Source of the DNA: Lacticaseibacillus kribbianus
GTDB lineage: Bacteria > Bacillota > Bacilli > Lactobacillales > Lactobacillaceae
Assembly (NCBI RefSeq): GCF_020180945.1
Contig: NZ_JAIPUL010000005.1
Location: 117,879 to 181,878 of the forward strand
DNA: 64,000 nucleotides
Direction of reading: 5' to 3'
Positions 53,217 through 62,105 of this stretch are shown piece after piece. Every line of letters starts with the position of its first letter. The first letter of the stretch is position 1. The notes beneath the pieces were generated by a model, which was not told the origin of the DNA, did no database searches, and was given only the letters and a program-made list of their open reading frames with translations. The translations under genes and the position numbers were made by a program.

Positions 53217-54497
53217 CTACTTGCTTTGGTCGGCGTAGTCGCTCTTTTTTGATTTCTCACGTTGCTTTGAATCGGTCATAACACCGTTGCGTTGGTGTTG
53301 AAAATGGTGGATCACGTCCCAGTGGCGTTGCGTCAACTTGCCACTGTCGATGATGGCCTTGAGTTCGCTCGTATTGTTGTACTGGTCGATCAACTGCAAC
53401 ATCTTGAGCGAGGGTGCGACTTGCTTTCTTAGCCATCGCGTAATGTGGTCATAGTTTAACGGCTCTGGATTAGTGGACAGGCGCAACTTATCCCGATTGT
53501 TACCGATGAACGCCGCCCAACGGGGATCTAACGCCCACTCACTTCTAGGCTTATGACTTGGCGTCAAGAAACGCAGATACTGATTGATGATGCCGAACAC
53601 GACTTGCTCGGGATCATGTGTCGCTAATAGATGTTCAACCGCTGTGGCGGCACGCTCGCGGCGTAGGCGCACTTCAAAGCGAGTACGGATTGGTTGATCT
53701 TCAATGGCGATTTCTGGGTGTTTTTGATGTTGCTCAAATGCCTTGTCATAGATGCAGAAATTGACTTCGCTTTGTGGTGAACCAAGGTACAAGGTGCGTC
53801 CGGAAGCGTGCCACTGTTTGGTGCGGTTGTCCCTGAACCCGCGAAAGCGTGAGCTGAATTCATCATGGTCACACTTCTCAATTAGTGTTGGCACGTCTAG
53901 TAAACCGTTGCGGTCGTTGATGGCTAAATCCAGTCGAGTGAAGTGGCAATCCAGTTTGAGACAAGTTTCCAGAAAATCGTACCAAGTTCGATGTTGTGAT
54001 TGCAGATACGATTCGACGTAGCGACAGCCTTGACCTTTCAGCTCAATCATTGTGCCACTGTCGTCTTTCGGCTTGTAATCTTCGGCATCCACGTCTTGGT
54101 AAGGTGATAACATCATCTTGATCTCACCGCATGTTAAGGTTGCTGAATAGCCGTAGTGGGCGCCTTCGTGAAGATTGAAATGGGTCGGGCTGATTTGGAA
54201 CAGTTTGTTAATCAACTCTTCGTAGTCGTGTGTCTTGAAGGTGACGCTGAGATAGTCGATACAGACGTCCAGATTATTCTGACCGGTCAACGCACGCAAC
54301 GCCAACGTCAGTTCTAGTCGGGCTTTATCGTTGAGTGGCTTCTTACGACCCAGCAGTTGATTCAGGTGTGACCGACTGTAATTTGCCGTATCAGCAAGCT
54401 GACCTTGTGTAATTCCATTGTCGCGCATCTCGTCATGGACTTGATCAAGCCAATCTTTGTTGGTCATGCCGCCAATTAAGTTTAAGTCTTTGAGCAT
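53217..54497 (-). CDS. MobT-family relaxase / replication initiator
   Basis: 426 residues from ATG 54497, behind AAAGGAG. An N-terminal XRE-type helix-turn-helix (residues about 25-55, ITQGQLADTANYSRSHLNQLL) is followed by a Rep_trans-like domain (LDVCIDYLSVTF, CHFTRLDLAINDRNG, NFCIYDKAFEQ). This is the Tn916 Orf20/MobT type, which nicks oriT to start rolling-circle transfer. No coupling protein or transfer genes are present, so this is an integrative mobilisable element or a truncated ICE that relies on a helper. Confidence 0.88.
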   Translation of the reverse strand: MLKDLNLIGGMTNKDWLDQVHDEMRDNGITQGQLADTANYSRSHLNQLLGRKKPLNDKARLELTLALRALTGQNNLDVCIDYLSVTFKTHDYEELINKLFQISPTHFNLHEGAHYGYSATLTCGEIKMMLSPYQDVDAEDYKPKDDSGTMIELKGQGCRYVESYLQSQHRTWYDFLETCLKLDCHFTRLDLAINDRNGLLDVPTLIEKCDHDEFSSRFRGFRDNRTKQWHASGRTLYLGSPQSEVNFCIYDKAFEQHQKHPEIAIEDQPIRTRFEVRLRRERAATAVEHLLATHDPEQVVFGIINQYLRFLTPSHKPRSEWALDPRWAAFIGNNRDKLRLSTNPEPLNYDHITRWLRKQVAPSLKMLQLIDQYNNTSELKAIIDSGKLTQRHWDVIHHFQHQRNGVMTDSKQREKSKKSDYADQSK

Positions 54498-54606
54498 GTT
54501 AGCTCCTTTCCAAGCGTCCTAACAGCAATTTGGCGTTCTACCTATGCGGTAAGGCCGTGCCACAGGCGCTTTATGCCTACCGTCGGATTTCTTGTTACTT
54601 GTATTT

Positions 54607-54630
54607 GCCCCCCTATTAGACACTGGGGGC
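54607..54630 (+). other. Candidate oriT
   Basis: The hairpin-like GCCCCCC-TATTAGACACT-GGGGGC lies 110 bp upstream of the MobT start. It resembles the oriT hairpins of Tn916 and ICEBs1 (C-run, short TAA-containing loop, G-run). The nick site would be within the loop. Confidence 0.65.
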
Positions 54631-54639
54631 TGATGACGG

Positions 54640-54917
54640 CCGGCTAACGCCGACCGCCGCCGCTCGCGCTAGCGGCTTTCGCGCTGCACGCCGCGCACGG
54701 CGGCGATGCGTTGCAAGACCCCTCCGGAAGGTCTGTGAGAACTTTCGCTCTCAACATATACAGACTGTTTGTAGGACGTATTTTGAAACTGAAAGTTGAA
54801 CTGTAACAGGATCTTAACATGAAGACTTCTCCCATTGCTTGAACATGATTACCCTGCGACCACTGCTGCATTCGCGTTGCCTCCATATTTTTGGACGACT
54901 ATGCAACAATTTGATTT
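54640..54917. other. Gene-free stretch between MobT element and IS66
   Basis: No supported gene. The first 80 bp are very GC-rich, with short palindromes near 54640-54720. A minus-strand frame from 54886 (MEATRMQQWSQGNHVQAM) has no ribosome site and is probably not expressed. Confidence 0.4.
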
Positions 54918-54994
54918 GTAAGCACCCAATAATCGACCGTCTTGCAAACTGAGAAGGGCCGCAATCCTATTTTTGGATTGCGACCCTTCATTGC

Positions 54995-56524
54995 TTACGC
55001 GGTTTCGCTAGTTGCTGGCTTTAGATGCTGATTCCAAGGTAAATAAGCCTCAGCTTGTTCCCTCGTTGGTGAGGCAGACAGTTGTGACAGCCCATGCAGA
55101 AGTCGCTCAATGTAACTTCGTGGATCCAGTCCGTTGGCTTTGGCAGTCTCAACGATCGTCATCCAGATCGCATTGGCTTCGGCCCCCTTTGGGCTGGTGG
55201 CGAACAGCCAGTTCTTTCGTCCAATCACGAAGGACTTCATGTTCCGCTCTGATGCATTGTTGCTCAAATCAATCTCGCCAAACTCCAAGACTCGATTAAG
55301 CATGCACCGCTGATTCAAAGCGTAGGTCAGAGCGACACCCAGTCGCGATTTCGGCGCCGGCGCGGCCTGATCACACCAAGCCCAGAACTGATCAATCAGA
55401 GGTTCTAGTTCTGCCTGTCGACATTTCAGACGCTCGGCCGGTGATAAGAGCGCCCATTGTGTCTCAAGGTGGAACATCTGGTTGAGCAGCTCTAGCGGTT
55501 TCGTGCTGGTAAATTTACCTTTAACCTTCGCTGCGTCGTCGTAGAATTTACGCCGAACGTGCGCCCAACAACCAACACGGATGACGCTGTCGCCAAGAAG
55601 ATTATATCCGGCATAGCCATCACACTGCAGGACCCCAGTATAGCCTGAGTATATTCGCTGCGCGAACTTACCAGAGCGGGTGTTGCCATAAGCGTAGTAG
55701 ACGACCTGCTGGTCGGCGAGGCGAATACTGCGTTCTACCCAGATGTATGATTTACTCTTTGCCGACTTACCCGGTTCTCTCAGCACTTGGAACGGTGTTT
55801 CGTCGCCTTGCAGGAACCGCTCTGACAGGAGGTACTCGTGCATCAGGTCATAGACTGGTCTGACGATTTCTGCCGCGTTGATTACCCAGTTTGTCATGGT
55901 CGTCTCACTGAGTAGAAGACCCGCTCGGCGCCATTCTAATATCTGACGATAAAGCGGTGTACCCAGCATGTATTTCTGATAGAGCAACTCAGCGACTAGC
56001 GACGAGGTCGCGAGACTGTGCGGGAACAACGCCTGCGGCGCTTGTCCTTGATACAGGTGACTCACACCATCCTCGAGCTCACATTCCGGACACTTGTATG
56101 TCTCTTCAAAGATACGCTCAACATACAATCTGCCTGGTATGTGTTGGACCACTTCACGCACGAGATGCTTGCCCACTTTAGCCAGCTGATGACCATGATC
56201 ACACAGCTCACTTTTTCGAGTGATCACGGTTTCTTCGATGGGCAATTTTGGATCGATTGATTCACCGCGACTGCTTTTAGGCTTGCGCTTGGCTTTTACT
56301 ACGACTATTTCTTCGCTTTGTTGCCCAGTCTGCTCTGGGTCGGTAAAAACACTGTTATCTCCCAGAAGAGACAGCTGATTAGGATCGGTCATCTTCTCCG
56401 AATGGGAGCCGTAGAGTTTCCGAGTTAAATACGCGACCTGCTCGGTGAGCGCCTGAACTTGTTTCATGAGTTCTCGATTTTGCTCGAGTGCCTGTTTGAG
56501 CAGATCTTCAGTCGTAGTGACCAT
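54995..56524 (-). CDS. tnpC: IS66 transposase (TnpC, DDE)
   Basis: 509 residues from ATG 56524. An N-terminal coiled coil (LKQALEQNRELMKQVQALTEQV) precedes a zinc-finger-like region, the DDE core (LQGDETPFQVL, LQCDGYAGYNLL) and the C-terminal NNASERNMK segment typical of IS66. Full length for the family. Confidence 0.93.
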   Translation of the reverse strand: MVTTTEDLLKQALEQNRELMKQVQALTEQVAYLTRKLYGSHSEKMTDPNQLSLLGDNSVFTDPEQTGQQSEEIVVVKAKRKPKSSRGESIDPKLPIEETVITRKSELCDHGHQLAKVGKHLVREVVQHIPGRLYVERIFEETYKCPECELEDGVSHLYQGQAPQALFPHSLATSSLVAELLYQKYMLGTPLYRQILEWRRAGLLLSETTMTNWVINAAEIVRPVYDLMHEYLLSERFLQGDETPFQVLREPGKSAKSKSYIWVERSIRLADQQVVYYAYGNTRSGKFAQRIYSGYTGVLQCDGYAGYNLLGDSVIRVGCWAHVRRKFYDDAAKVKGKFTSTKPLELLNQMFHLETQWALLSPAERLKCRQAELEPLIDQFWAWCDQAAPAPKSRLGVALTYALNQRCMLNRVLEFGEIDLSNNASERNMKSFVIGRKNWLFATSPKGAEANAIWMTIVETAKANGLDPRSYIERLLHGLSQLSASPTREQAEAYLPWNQHLKPATSETA

Positions 56525-56540
56525 GGGCGTAGCCCTCGAT

Positions 56541-56933
56541 TCATTGATGTTGGGTTGAGTGTACCACTGGTGCGACGGGCTTTCTACCATTATTTCTTGG
56601 ACAAAACTGGTTTACCGTCGACTCCAATCCCCAACCAGATAAAAGACGCTCTAATTGCTTAGCGTGGAGTTTCTTAACCTCATTTTGAGTCGTTGGCCAC
56701 TGTAGCCGGCCGTCCTCAATTCGCTTGTAGAGCAGGATAAATCCATCGCCAGCCCAATATAGGGCCTTAAACCGATCCTTGCGGGTCCCGCAAAATAGAA
56801 ACAGTGCCCGACTGTACGGATCCAGATGATATTCCTCTTGGATAACTCCAGCCAAGCCTTCAATACCACGACGCAAGTCGGTCTTACCACAAATCAAATA
56901 AATGCCGCTGAGCTTGTGGATATCAATGAGCAT
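56541..56933 (-). CDS. tnpB: IS66 accessory protein TnpB
   Basis: 130 residues, starting MLIDIHKLSGIYLICGKTDLRRG with ALFLFCGTRKDRFKALYW, the IS66 Orf2 (TnpB) signature. It overlaps the tnpA stop by a few bases and is upstream of tnpC. Its exact biochemical role is not known. Confidence 0.92.
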   Translation of the reverse strand: MLIDIHKLSGIYLICGKTDLRRGIEGLAGVIQEEYHLDPYSRALFLFCGTRKDRFKALYWAGDGFILLYKRIEDGRLQWPTTQNEVKKLHAKQLERLLSGWGLESTVNQFCPRNNGRKPVAPVVHSTQHQ

Positions 56934-57108
56934 TGGCGAACACCGCCTTCATCAAGGCATCCAGGATATAGCCCTGGATATGGTTATACACTACAACCGT
57001 TTTGTTGGTGTCAATCTTAACTTGAAAGGCCTTGGTGGCAGTGCTCAGTGGCGCCCGCCGCTGGTCATCCTCTAATTTGATCCGAACAATCTCAGGTTTC
57101 TCATCCAT
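56923..57108 (-). CDS. tnpA: IS66 accessory protein TnpA-like (short)
   Basis: 61 residues with IKLEDDQRRAPLSTATKAF; first gene of the IS66 operon by position, overlapping tnpB. Shorter than many TnpA proteins, which may be usual in lactobacillar copies. Confidence 0.7.
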   Translation of the reverse strand: MDEKPEIVRIKLEDDQRRAPLSTATKAFQVKIDTNKTVVVYNHIQGYILDALMKAVFANAH

Positions 57109-57322
57109 AAAATTACCTCACCAATTTAGATTTGATGAGGCAATCATACTGCCCGGCAAGGGGCAATCATATCCGGTCTGTTATTGGGTGCTTACGTTAT
57201 TGGGTGCTTACAGTGAGTTGCATAATCTTGATAGCACAAAAGACACTCAGACAAAATCTGAGTGCCTTTTACATGATGCGCTAATAATCTGGAGGGTTAT
57301 GATGCGAATCGAAGTAATTCAA

Positions 57323-57517
57323 TTAATTGTGGTCGTCGATTAGGTCGTTAGCCTTACCAGCAACTTTTTGCTTAGCGTCTTCAGCTTTTGCTTCTGCTTC
57401 GCCTTTCAACTGTTTCGCTTTGCCTTTTGCTTCCATTTTGTCATCTTTTAGCAACTTACCGGTGGTTTCTTGGACCTTGCCAAGGGCTTTGTCCTTAGTT
57501 GATTTCAAGTCTGCCAT
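57323..57517 (-). CDS. CsbD family stress protein
   Basis: 64 residues from ATG 57517, behind GGAGGTG. Entirely helical and highly charged (KDKALGKVQETTGKLLKDDKMEAKGKAKQ), the CsbD signature. The family is induced by general stress; its mechanism is unknown. First gene of the stress island after the IS, transcribed leftward. Confidence 0.9.
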   Translation of the reverse strand: MADLKSTKDKALGKVQETTGKLLKDDKMEAKGKAKQLKGEAEAKAEDAKQKVAGKANDLIDDHN

Positions 57518-57629
57518 CGCTGTCACCTCCCTATACTAAGAGTACAACATTACGGGCATGATATGCCAATTAAACGCTTGAGAAATAATATAGGCCGTTC
57601 TGCAAACGTGCAACTTCTCGAGTCATTTG

Positions 57630-58571
57630 CTACTTCGTGTAGTCTTTCTTGGCAAGATATAGGCCATAAACTATGGTGATTACCGTCATTATGCCAAGCA
57701 CCACCCAAAAAGCAAAATGAGTTCGTTCACCTGGCAGGCTACCAACGTTCATGCCCCATATACCTGCAATCAAAGATGGGACAGCTAGTAATAATGCAGC
57801 AGTATTTAGATACTGCATTAAATGATTCAAGTTGTTGTTCATCATATCAGTAAAAAGACCACCGATCGTTTCGACTAAATCCACATAGATAGCCACTTGC
57901 TTTTCCGCATATTGTTGTTGGTGATCTATTTGTCTTTTGAGTCCTAGCTGGGGCATATCTTTTGCAAGCATACTCTCTGCCCAAAATTGTTTAAGTGATG
58001 TTTGAAGATTTTGTAATGCGTGTCGCAAGTAAACAAGATCTTTGGTTGTATCCGTAAGTTGATATAACGCTGCATTGCGAGCTGTCACTCGTGCTGCCTG
58101 GTCTAATTCCTCAATAATTTGCTTTTGACGTACAAGCTCATAATTGAAATGTATGAATAGCCTTAACAGGCCAAATAACACGAGGCTATCCATCTTGCTT
58201 GGATTGTTTTGATATTCTTGAATTAAGCGATCAATCAGATTTGAGCCCATAGGTACTTGCATAATTAGTAAATTGGGAGACTTGAGAAATGTTATTGGGT
58301 GTAACCGGCGTTCAATTTGATTATTAGTTTCCGGAGATAGATCCATTATAGTCAAACGCCACATCTTATCGAGACTATTTTCAGGCAAATATTCGAATCG
58401 CGTGACTGTTTCAGCACCGTAGGTATTATCAAAGACATCTGCTGGAAGCTTATATAGATCCACAAGCTGACTCTTTTCCGAAGCCGACGCGTTGTCTAGC
58501 ACTAACCAGTTATAATCTCCTGCGTTAGTTTCACAAATATTCTCCGAAGTAATTTTAAAATATCTCAGCAT
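57630..58571 (-). CDS. CorA-family divalent-cation transporter
   Basis: 313 residues from ATG 58571 (GAGGAG at 8 bp). It has a large soluble N-terminal domain of about 240 residues and two C-terminal membrane segments with the selectivity motif GMN (SLIAGIWGMNVGSLPG). CorA pentamers carry Mg2+, Co2+ or Ni2+. Plasmid-borne versions in lactobacilli are common beside Asp23 clusters; that context is from general knowledge. Confidence 0.92.
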   Translation of the reverse strand: MLRYFKITSENICETNAGDYNWLVLDNASASEKSQLVDLYKLPADVFDNTYGAETVTRFEYLPENSLDKMWRLTIMDLSPETNNQIERRLHPITFLKSPNLLIMQVPMGSNLIDRLIQEYQNNPSKMDSLVLFGLLRLFIHFNYELVRQKQIIEELDQAARVTARNAALYQLTDTTKDLVYLRHALQNLQTSLKQFWAESMLAKDMPQLGLKRQIDHQQQYAEKQVAIYVDLVETIGGLFTDMMNNNLNHLMQYLNTAALLLAVPSLIAGIWGMNVGSLPGERTHFAFWVVLGIMTVITIVYGLYLAKKDYTK

Positions 58572-58672
58572 ATGCATTGCTCCTCGATTTAATCTTCATG
58601 TGTGAAGCCCTTATGAGTTGTTAAACGATTGGCTAAGTTGTTATGATTGAAATAGAGAGGAAGTGATACCAG

Positions 58673-58807
58673 ATGATGCCATCCAAAGAGGATATTCGAA
58701 GTACACTCAATGCCGTTCCCAAAAGAACTTGGAAAATCGTTGGTGGTCTGCTTGCATTTGGCTTACTCATGCGTCTAGCTACCAGCGTCTCAACGAATCG
58801 GAACTAG
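58673..58807 (+). CDS. Small membrane protein (44 residues)
   Basis: ATG at 58673 (second ATG 58676) follows AGAGGAAG. It reads MPSKEDIRSTLNAVPKRTW, then one hydrophobic segment KIVGGLLAFGLLMRLA and a short polar tail, stop at 58805-58807. Codon use and the helix-plus-membrane layout look genuine. Family not recognised. It lies between CorA and SDR genes, on the opposite strand. Confidence 0.6.
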   Translation: MMPSKEDIRSTLNAVPKRTWKIVGGLLAFGLLMRLATSVSTNRN

Positions 58808-58849
58808 AATATGTGTTGAGCCTGGGCCTAGTTGGCTTAGGCTATTTTA

Positions 58850-59743
58850 TTATGGATTAATGGAGGCACCTCCTGTAACACCGTATATTTGGCCGGTAAT
58901 GTAACTGGCATCGTTTGAGGCTAAGAGTACATACACTGGTGCGAGTTCAACGGGCATACCTGCACGTCCCATTAACGTATCTTTTCCAAAAGTGGCCAGT
59001 TTCTCTTGAGGTTGTCCATGATCAAGCTGTAACGGTGTCCAAATCGGTCCAGGCGCTACGCCATTAACTCTAACTCCGTCCTTGGCTAACAATTTTGCAA
59101 GCGCAATGGTCAGATTAGTGATCGCAGCTTTGGATGCGGCATAGTCTAACAGGCTGGGCGATGGATCAAAGCCTTGTATCGAAGTAGTGGTAATAATTGA
59201 ACTTCCAGGCGTCAAGAAGGGGAGTGCGGCCTTAACAGAATCAAACATTGATAGAACGTTGACCATGAACGTATCCTGAACTTGATTCTGAGGGAGCTCT
59301 TTAATCGATTGATGCTGAATCTGTTGGGCTGCATTTAAAACTAGCGTATCAAGTCCACCCAGTTTTTCGATCGCAAGGCTTACGACTCGTTCGGCTGCGC
59401 CGTCATCTCTCAAGTCTGCCGGGATTAAGACTGCGTTTTGCTCCTCAGCTTCAATCAGGGTTGCTACTGCTCGGGCATCTTTTTCCTCGCCAGGGAAAAA
59501 TTGAATTGCGACGTCAGCGCCTTCTCGTGCATAAGCGATTGCCACTGCTCTACCAATACCAGAATCACCGCCTGTGATCAAAGCACGACGATTCTTTAAT
59601 CTACCGTATCCAGTATATGAAGTCTCACCACAATCAGGCGTGATCGTCATATTCTCTTGGAGTGCAGGTGTTTCTTGCTGCGGCTCATCAAATTTCCCAG
59701 TATGATAAAGTGTCCGCGGATCTTTCAAGTTCGATTTTGTCAT
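58850..59743 (-). CDS. Short-chain dehydrogenase/reductase
   Basis: 297 residues with an N-terminal extension of about 50 residues. The Rossmann motif is TGGDSGIGRA (about 57-66), NAA is followed by the catalytic Ser region SIITTTSIQG and YAASKAA (Tyr and Lys), and the end is GQIYGVTGGASINP. It resembles general-stress SDRs (YhdF/YdaD type). Substrate unknown. Start ATG 59743. Confidence 0.9.
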   Translation of the reverse strand: MTKSNLKDPRTLYHTGKFDEPQQETPALQENMTITPDCGETSYTGYGRLKNRRALITGGDSGIGRAVAIAYAREGADVAIQFFPGEEKDARAVATLIEAEEQNAVLIPADLRDDGAAERVVSLAIEKLGGLDTLVLNAAQQIQHQSIKELPQNQVQDTFMVNVLSMFDSVKAALPFLTPGSSIITTTSIQGFDPSPSLLDYAASKAAITNLTIALAKLLAKDGVRVNGVAPGPIWTPLQLDHGQPQEKLATFGKDTLMGRAGMPVELAPVYVLLASNDASYITGQIYGVTGGASINP

Positions 59744-59837
59744 GATTGGTTCCCCTTTCTTAGCTTACTTCAAGCATAACAAATTGCCCCCAGCCAACGC
59801 ACGTCAGAGGATTTCGCATACCATCTCAGGCAAATGT

Positions 59838-59867
59838 TTGACATACTGTTCACCGATCCTTTATGCT
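59838..59867 (+). promoter_or_regulatory. Promoter of the GlsB-AmaP-Asp23 operon
   Basis: TTGACA (59838-59843) and TATGCT (59862-59867) are 18 bp apart. It reads toward the operon at 59989. Confidence 0.6.
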
Positions 59868-59988
59868 TAATATAAGGGTATAGCGGTTACATCTTTTTGT
59901 GAGGCGAATCAAATGCAATTCAGTAACCGCAATATCTTTGCCGCTTAGTCCGCTACAGATGTTCAGTAACGAAAGGAGAGGCTTTAAA

Positions 59989-60252
59989 ATGTTACATCTC
60001 ATTTGGGTTCTTATAGTTGGTGCTGTAATCGGTGTGATCGGTCAACTGATCGTTGGTCGAGATATGCCAGGTGGCTGGATAGGCAATATTATTGCTGGTT
60101 TAGTCGGCGCGTGGGTCGGTAGCAGTTTGCTCGGTAATTGGGGACCAGTTGTTGGTGGCATGGCAATTCTGCCGTCAATTATTGGTGCAGTTGTCTTGGT
60201 CTTCGTGGTCTCCCTTGTGATCGGCGCAATGAGTAAAAGTCGCCGGTCATAA
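59989..60252 (+). CDS. GlsB/YeaQ/YmgE family membrane protein
   Basis: 87 residues from ATG 59989, behind AAAGGAGAG; an in-frame upstream start lacks a ribosome site. Three membrane segments with GQLIVGRDMPGGWIGNI, the family signature. It is stress-induced in several bacteria. First gene of a five-gene operon. Confidence 0.9.
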   Translation: MLHLIWVLIVGAVIGVIGQLIVGRDMPGGWIGNIIAGLVGAWVGSSLLGNWGPVVGGMAILPSIIGAVVLVFVVSLVIGAMSKSRRS

Positions 60253-60270
60253 TACAAAGGAGGTAGTAGC

Positions 60271-60813
60271 ATGCGCCCAATTACCAAAGTAGTCTTGGGT
60301 TTTGTGGCGATCATTGGGATCTTGCAAGCACTACTAGTTGTGACGTTAGCATGGCCATTGAATCCGCTTGCGACATGGCTGGTTGTGACCGACCAATATC
60401 TGCGCTGGGGGTTACTCGGTCTAAGTGCAGTTGTCTTAGCAACCTTTATCGTGATGTTACTGGTTGCCATACTTCGGCAATCAACCAGCACACATCTTGT
60501 TGTTAAGTCAAAGCAAGGGAACCTTTCCCTATCGCGTCAAGCTGTTGCCAATGTCGTCGCTAAATCCGTTGCCAGCGAACATCCAGTCAAAAACGTTAGT
60601 GTCGACGTTAAAATGCTGAATCGTCAGCAAGCTGCCAAGGTGTCTGTTGAAGCCTTTAGCCTTAACAACACTGATTTGGCAGAAGAAGGTAAGCGTATCG
60701 AGGCCACTGCCAAGCAAAAAATGATGGAAACCCTTGGTATCGCAACTAAAGGGGTCCATGTGACCCTACATCCAGCGACAGCGACCCCAAGAAATGCTAA
60801 CAGAGTACTTTGA
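60271..60813 (+). CDS. amaP: Alkaline shock membrane anchor AmaP
   Basis: 180 residues: two membrane segments in the first 70 residues and a soluble C-terminal domain with QAVANVVAKSVASEH. In Staphylococcus AmaP anchors Asp23 at the membrane. Start is ATG at 60271, behind AAGGAGG, 18 bp after glsB. Confidence 0.88.
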   Translation: MRPITKVVLGFVAIIGILQALLVVTLAWPLNPLATWLVVTDQYLRWGLLGLSAVVLATFIVMLLVAILRQSTSTHLVVKSKQGNLSLSRQAVANVVAKSVASEHPVKNVSVDVKMLNRQQAAKVSVEAFSLNNTDLAEEGKRIEATAKQKMMETLGIATKGVHVTLHPATATPRNANRVL

Positions 60814-60830
60814 CTGTGAAGGAGGAGCCT

Positions 60831-61028
60831 ATGCCACTTGGAATAAAAGGTGCACTGATTGGTGTGCTGCTGGCCGTGTCGATTTTACAGTGGGGGTTTT
60901 TAGGCCTCTTACTAATTGTTTTGTTGGCCGTTGCCGGTTTTGTGATTGAACGTTGGTTACTTTCGAATAAAGACGGGTTGCTTGCTTGGCTGCGACAAGG
61001 AGAGCAACGGTTGAAGAATAAATCATAG
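60831..61028 (+). CDS. DUF2273 family small membrane protein
   Basis: 65 residues from ATG 60831, behind GAAGGAGGAG. Two closely spaced membrane segments in MPLGIKGALIGVLLAVSI and LLLIVLLAVAGFVIERW. This family always sits between amaP and asp23; it probably helps tether Asp23. Confidence 0.85.
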   Translation: MPLGIKGALIGVLLAVSILQWGFLGLLLIVLLAVAGFVIERWLLSNKDGLLAWLRQGEQRLKNKS

Positions 61029-61045
61029 GTAGTGGAGGGAAACTG

Positions 61046-61438
61046 ATGCAAACACCGACTGATCACTTAGAGACGTTGAAGGCTAATAGCCGCCTAACTT
61101 TTGATGACTATGTCATTCAAAAGATCGTCGGAATATGTGCCCAACAAATCGATGGTATCTTGGAAATGGATGGTAATGTTGTCGACAAGGTTTCTGAAAC
61201 GCTAGGTCGCAACGAGCGGATCACCAAAGGCATCAAGGTAGATGTTGGTGAACAGCAAGTGGCGATCGATATGACGGCAGTTGTTGAGTATGACGTTGAC
61301 ACTCATAAAATTTATGATGCGCTGTGTGCGAAAGTTGTACAAGCTGTCAGCCACATGACTGGTCTACAAGTGATCGAACTCAACCTAGAGGTGAGTGACG
61401 TTTTGACTCGTCGTGAATGGCAAAAAGCAAATCGCTGA
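61046..61438 (+). CDS. Asp23/Gls24 family envelope stress protein
   Basis: 130 residues. LTFDDYVIQKIVGICAQQIDGILEM and KGIKVDVGEQQVAIDM are the Asp23 core. The family is a major alkaline-shock protein at the cell envelope. Operon partner of AmaP; starts 18 bp after the DUF2273 gene. Confidence 0.93.
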   Translation: MQTPTDHLETLKANSRLTFDDYVIQKIVGICAQQIDGILEMDGNVVDKVSETLGRNERITKGIKVDVGEQQVAIDMTAVVEYDVDTHKIYDALCAKVVQAVSHMTGLQVIELNLEVSDVLTRREWQKANR

Positions 61439-61464
61439 TAACCCCTAAACTCAGGAGGCCCATA

Positions 61465-61989
61465 ATGGATAATAAGAATATTAACGATCACATTGATCCA
61501 AAGCACACGCCAGGTAAGCCAGATACCAGTACTAAACCAGGGCCTGATAGCAAGTCAGATCCTGAAGTTGAGATCAAAAAAGAGCTTATGTTTGATGATA
61601 ATGTGTTACAGAAAATCGTTGGTAAGACTGCTAGCGAAGTCGATGGGGTGATGGATCTATCCGGCAATATCATTTCGGATATGACTGATCGTTTTCGTAA
61701 AACAGATAACCTCAAAAAAGGTGTTTCAGTGGACATCGAAGACAATAAACGCGTTACCGTTGAGCTTGACGCGATCATGAAGTACGGGACTAAAGCCCCA
61801 GAAGTGTTCGATCAGGTCACTGATGCGATTTGTCAAAATGTCAAGGAAATGACTGGCATGGATGTCACAAGCATTAAATTGACTGTGAAAGATATGATGA
61901 CGGACGAAGAAATTAAAGCTCAAAAGGACGCAGACGAAAGCACTGAAAAGAAAGAATCGCAGGATGATAAAGACCCGCAACCAGCTTAA
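61465..61989 (+). CDS. Asp23/Gls24 family envelope stress protein, second copy
   Basis: 174 residues from ATG 61465, behind CAGGAGG. The Asp23 core (LMFDDNVLQKIVGKTASEVDGV) is flanked by a Thr/Pro/Asp-rich N-terminal extension of about 40 residues and an acidic C-terminal tail. It is paralogous to the gene before it, but the extensions differ, so it may hold a different partner. Last gene before the terminator. Confidence 0.92.
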   Translation: MDNKNINDHIDPKHTPGKPDTSTKPGPDSKSDPEVEIKKELMFDDNVLQKIVGKTASEVDGVMDLSGNIISDMTDRFRKTDNLKKGVSVDIEDNKRVTVELDAIMKYGTKAPEVFDQVTDAICQNVKEMTGMDVTSIKLTVKDMMTDEEIKAQKDADESTEKKESQDDKDPQPA

Positions 61990-62011
61990 TTTCGGTGACA
62001 TCATTTTAAAG

Positions 62012-62057
62012 AGAGGCAACTACGAATTGATCCTATTACAAAGTAGTTGCCTCTTTT
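62012..62057 (+). terminator. Terminator of the Asp23 operon
   Basis: A 12-bp stem of AGAGGCAACTAC and its complement with TTTT, 22 bp after the stop. Confidence 0.85.
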
Positions 62058-62105
62058 GTCTACTTGGATATTTTCGTTGATAAGATGGCGATTCGGAGGT
62101 GAATT

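Larger units (their letters stand above)
54918..57211 (-). mobile_element. IS66-family insertion sequence
   Basis: Terminal repeats are GTAAGCACCCAATAA (54918-54932) and its complement at 57181-57195, which is repeated once more at 57197-57211. Between them are the three IS66 genes on the minus strand in order tnpA, tnpB, tnpC. I find no 8-bp target duplication outside either right-hand repeat. It lies between the mobilisation genes and the stress island. Confidence 0.85.
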
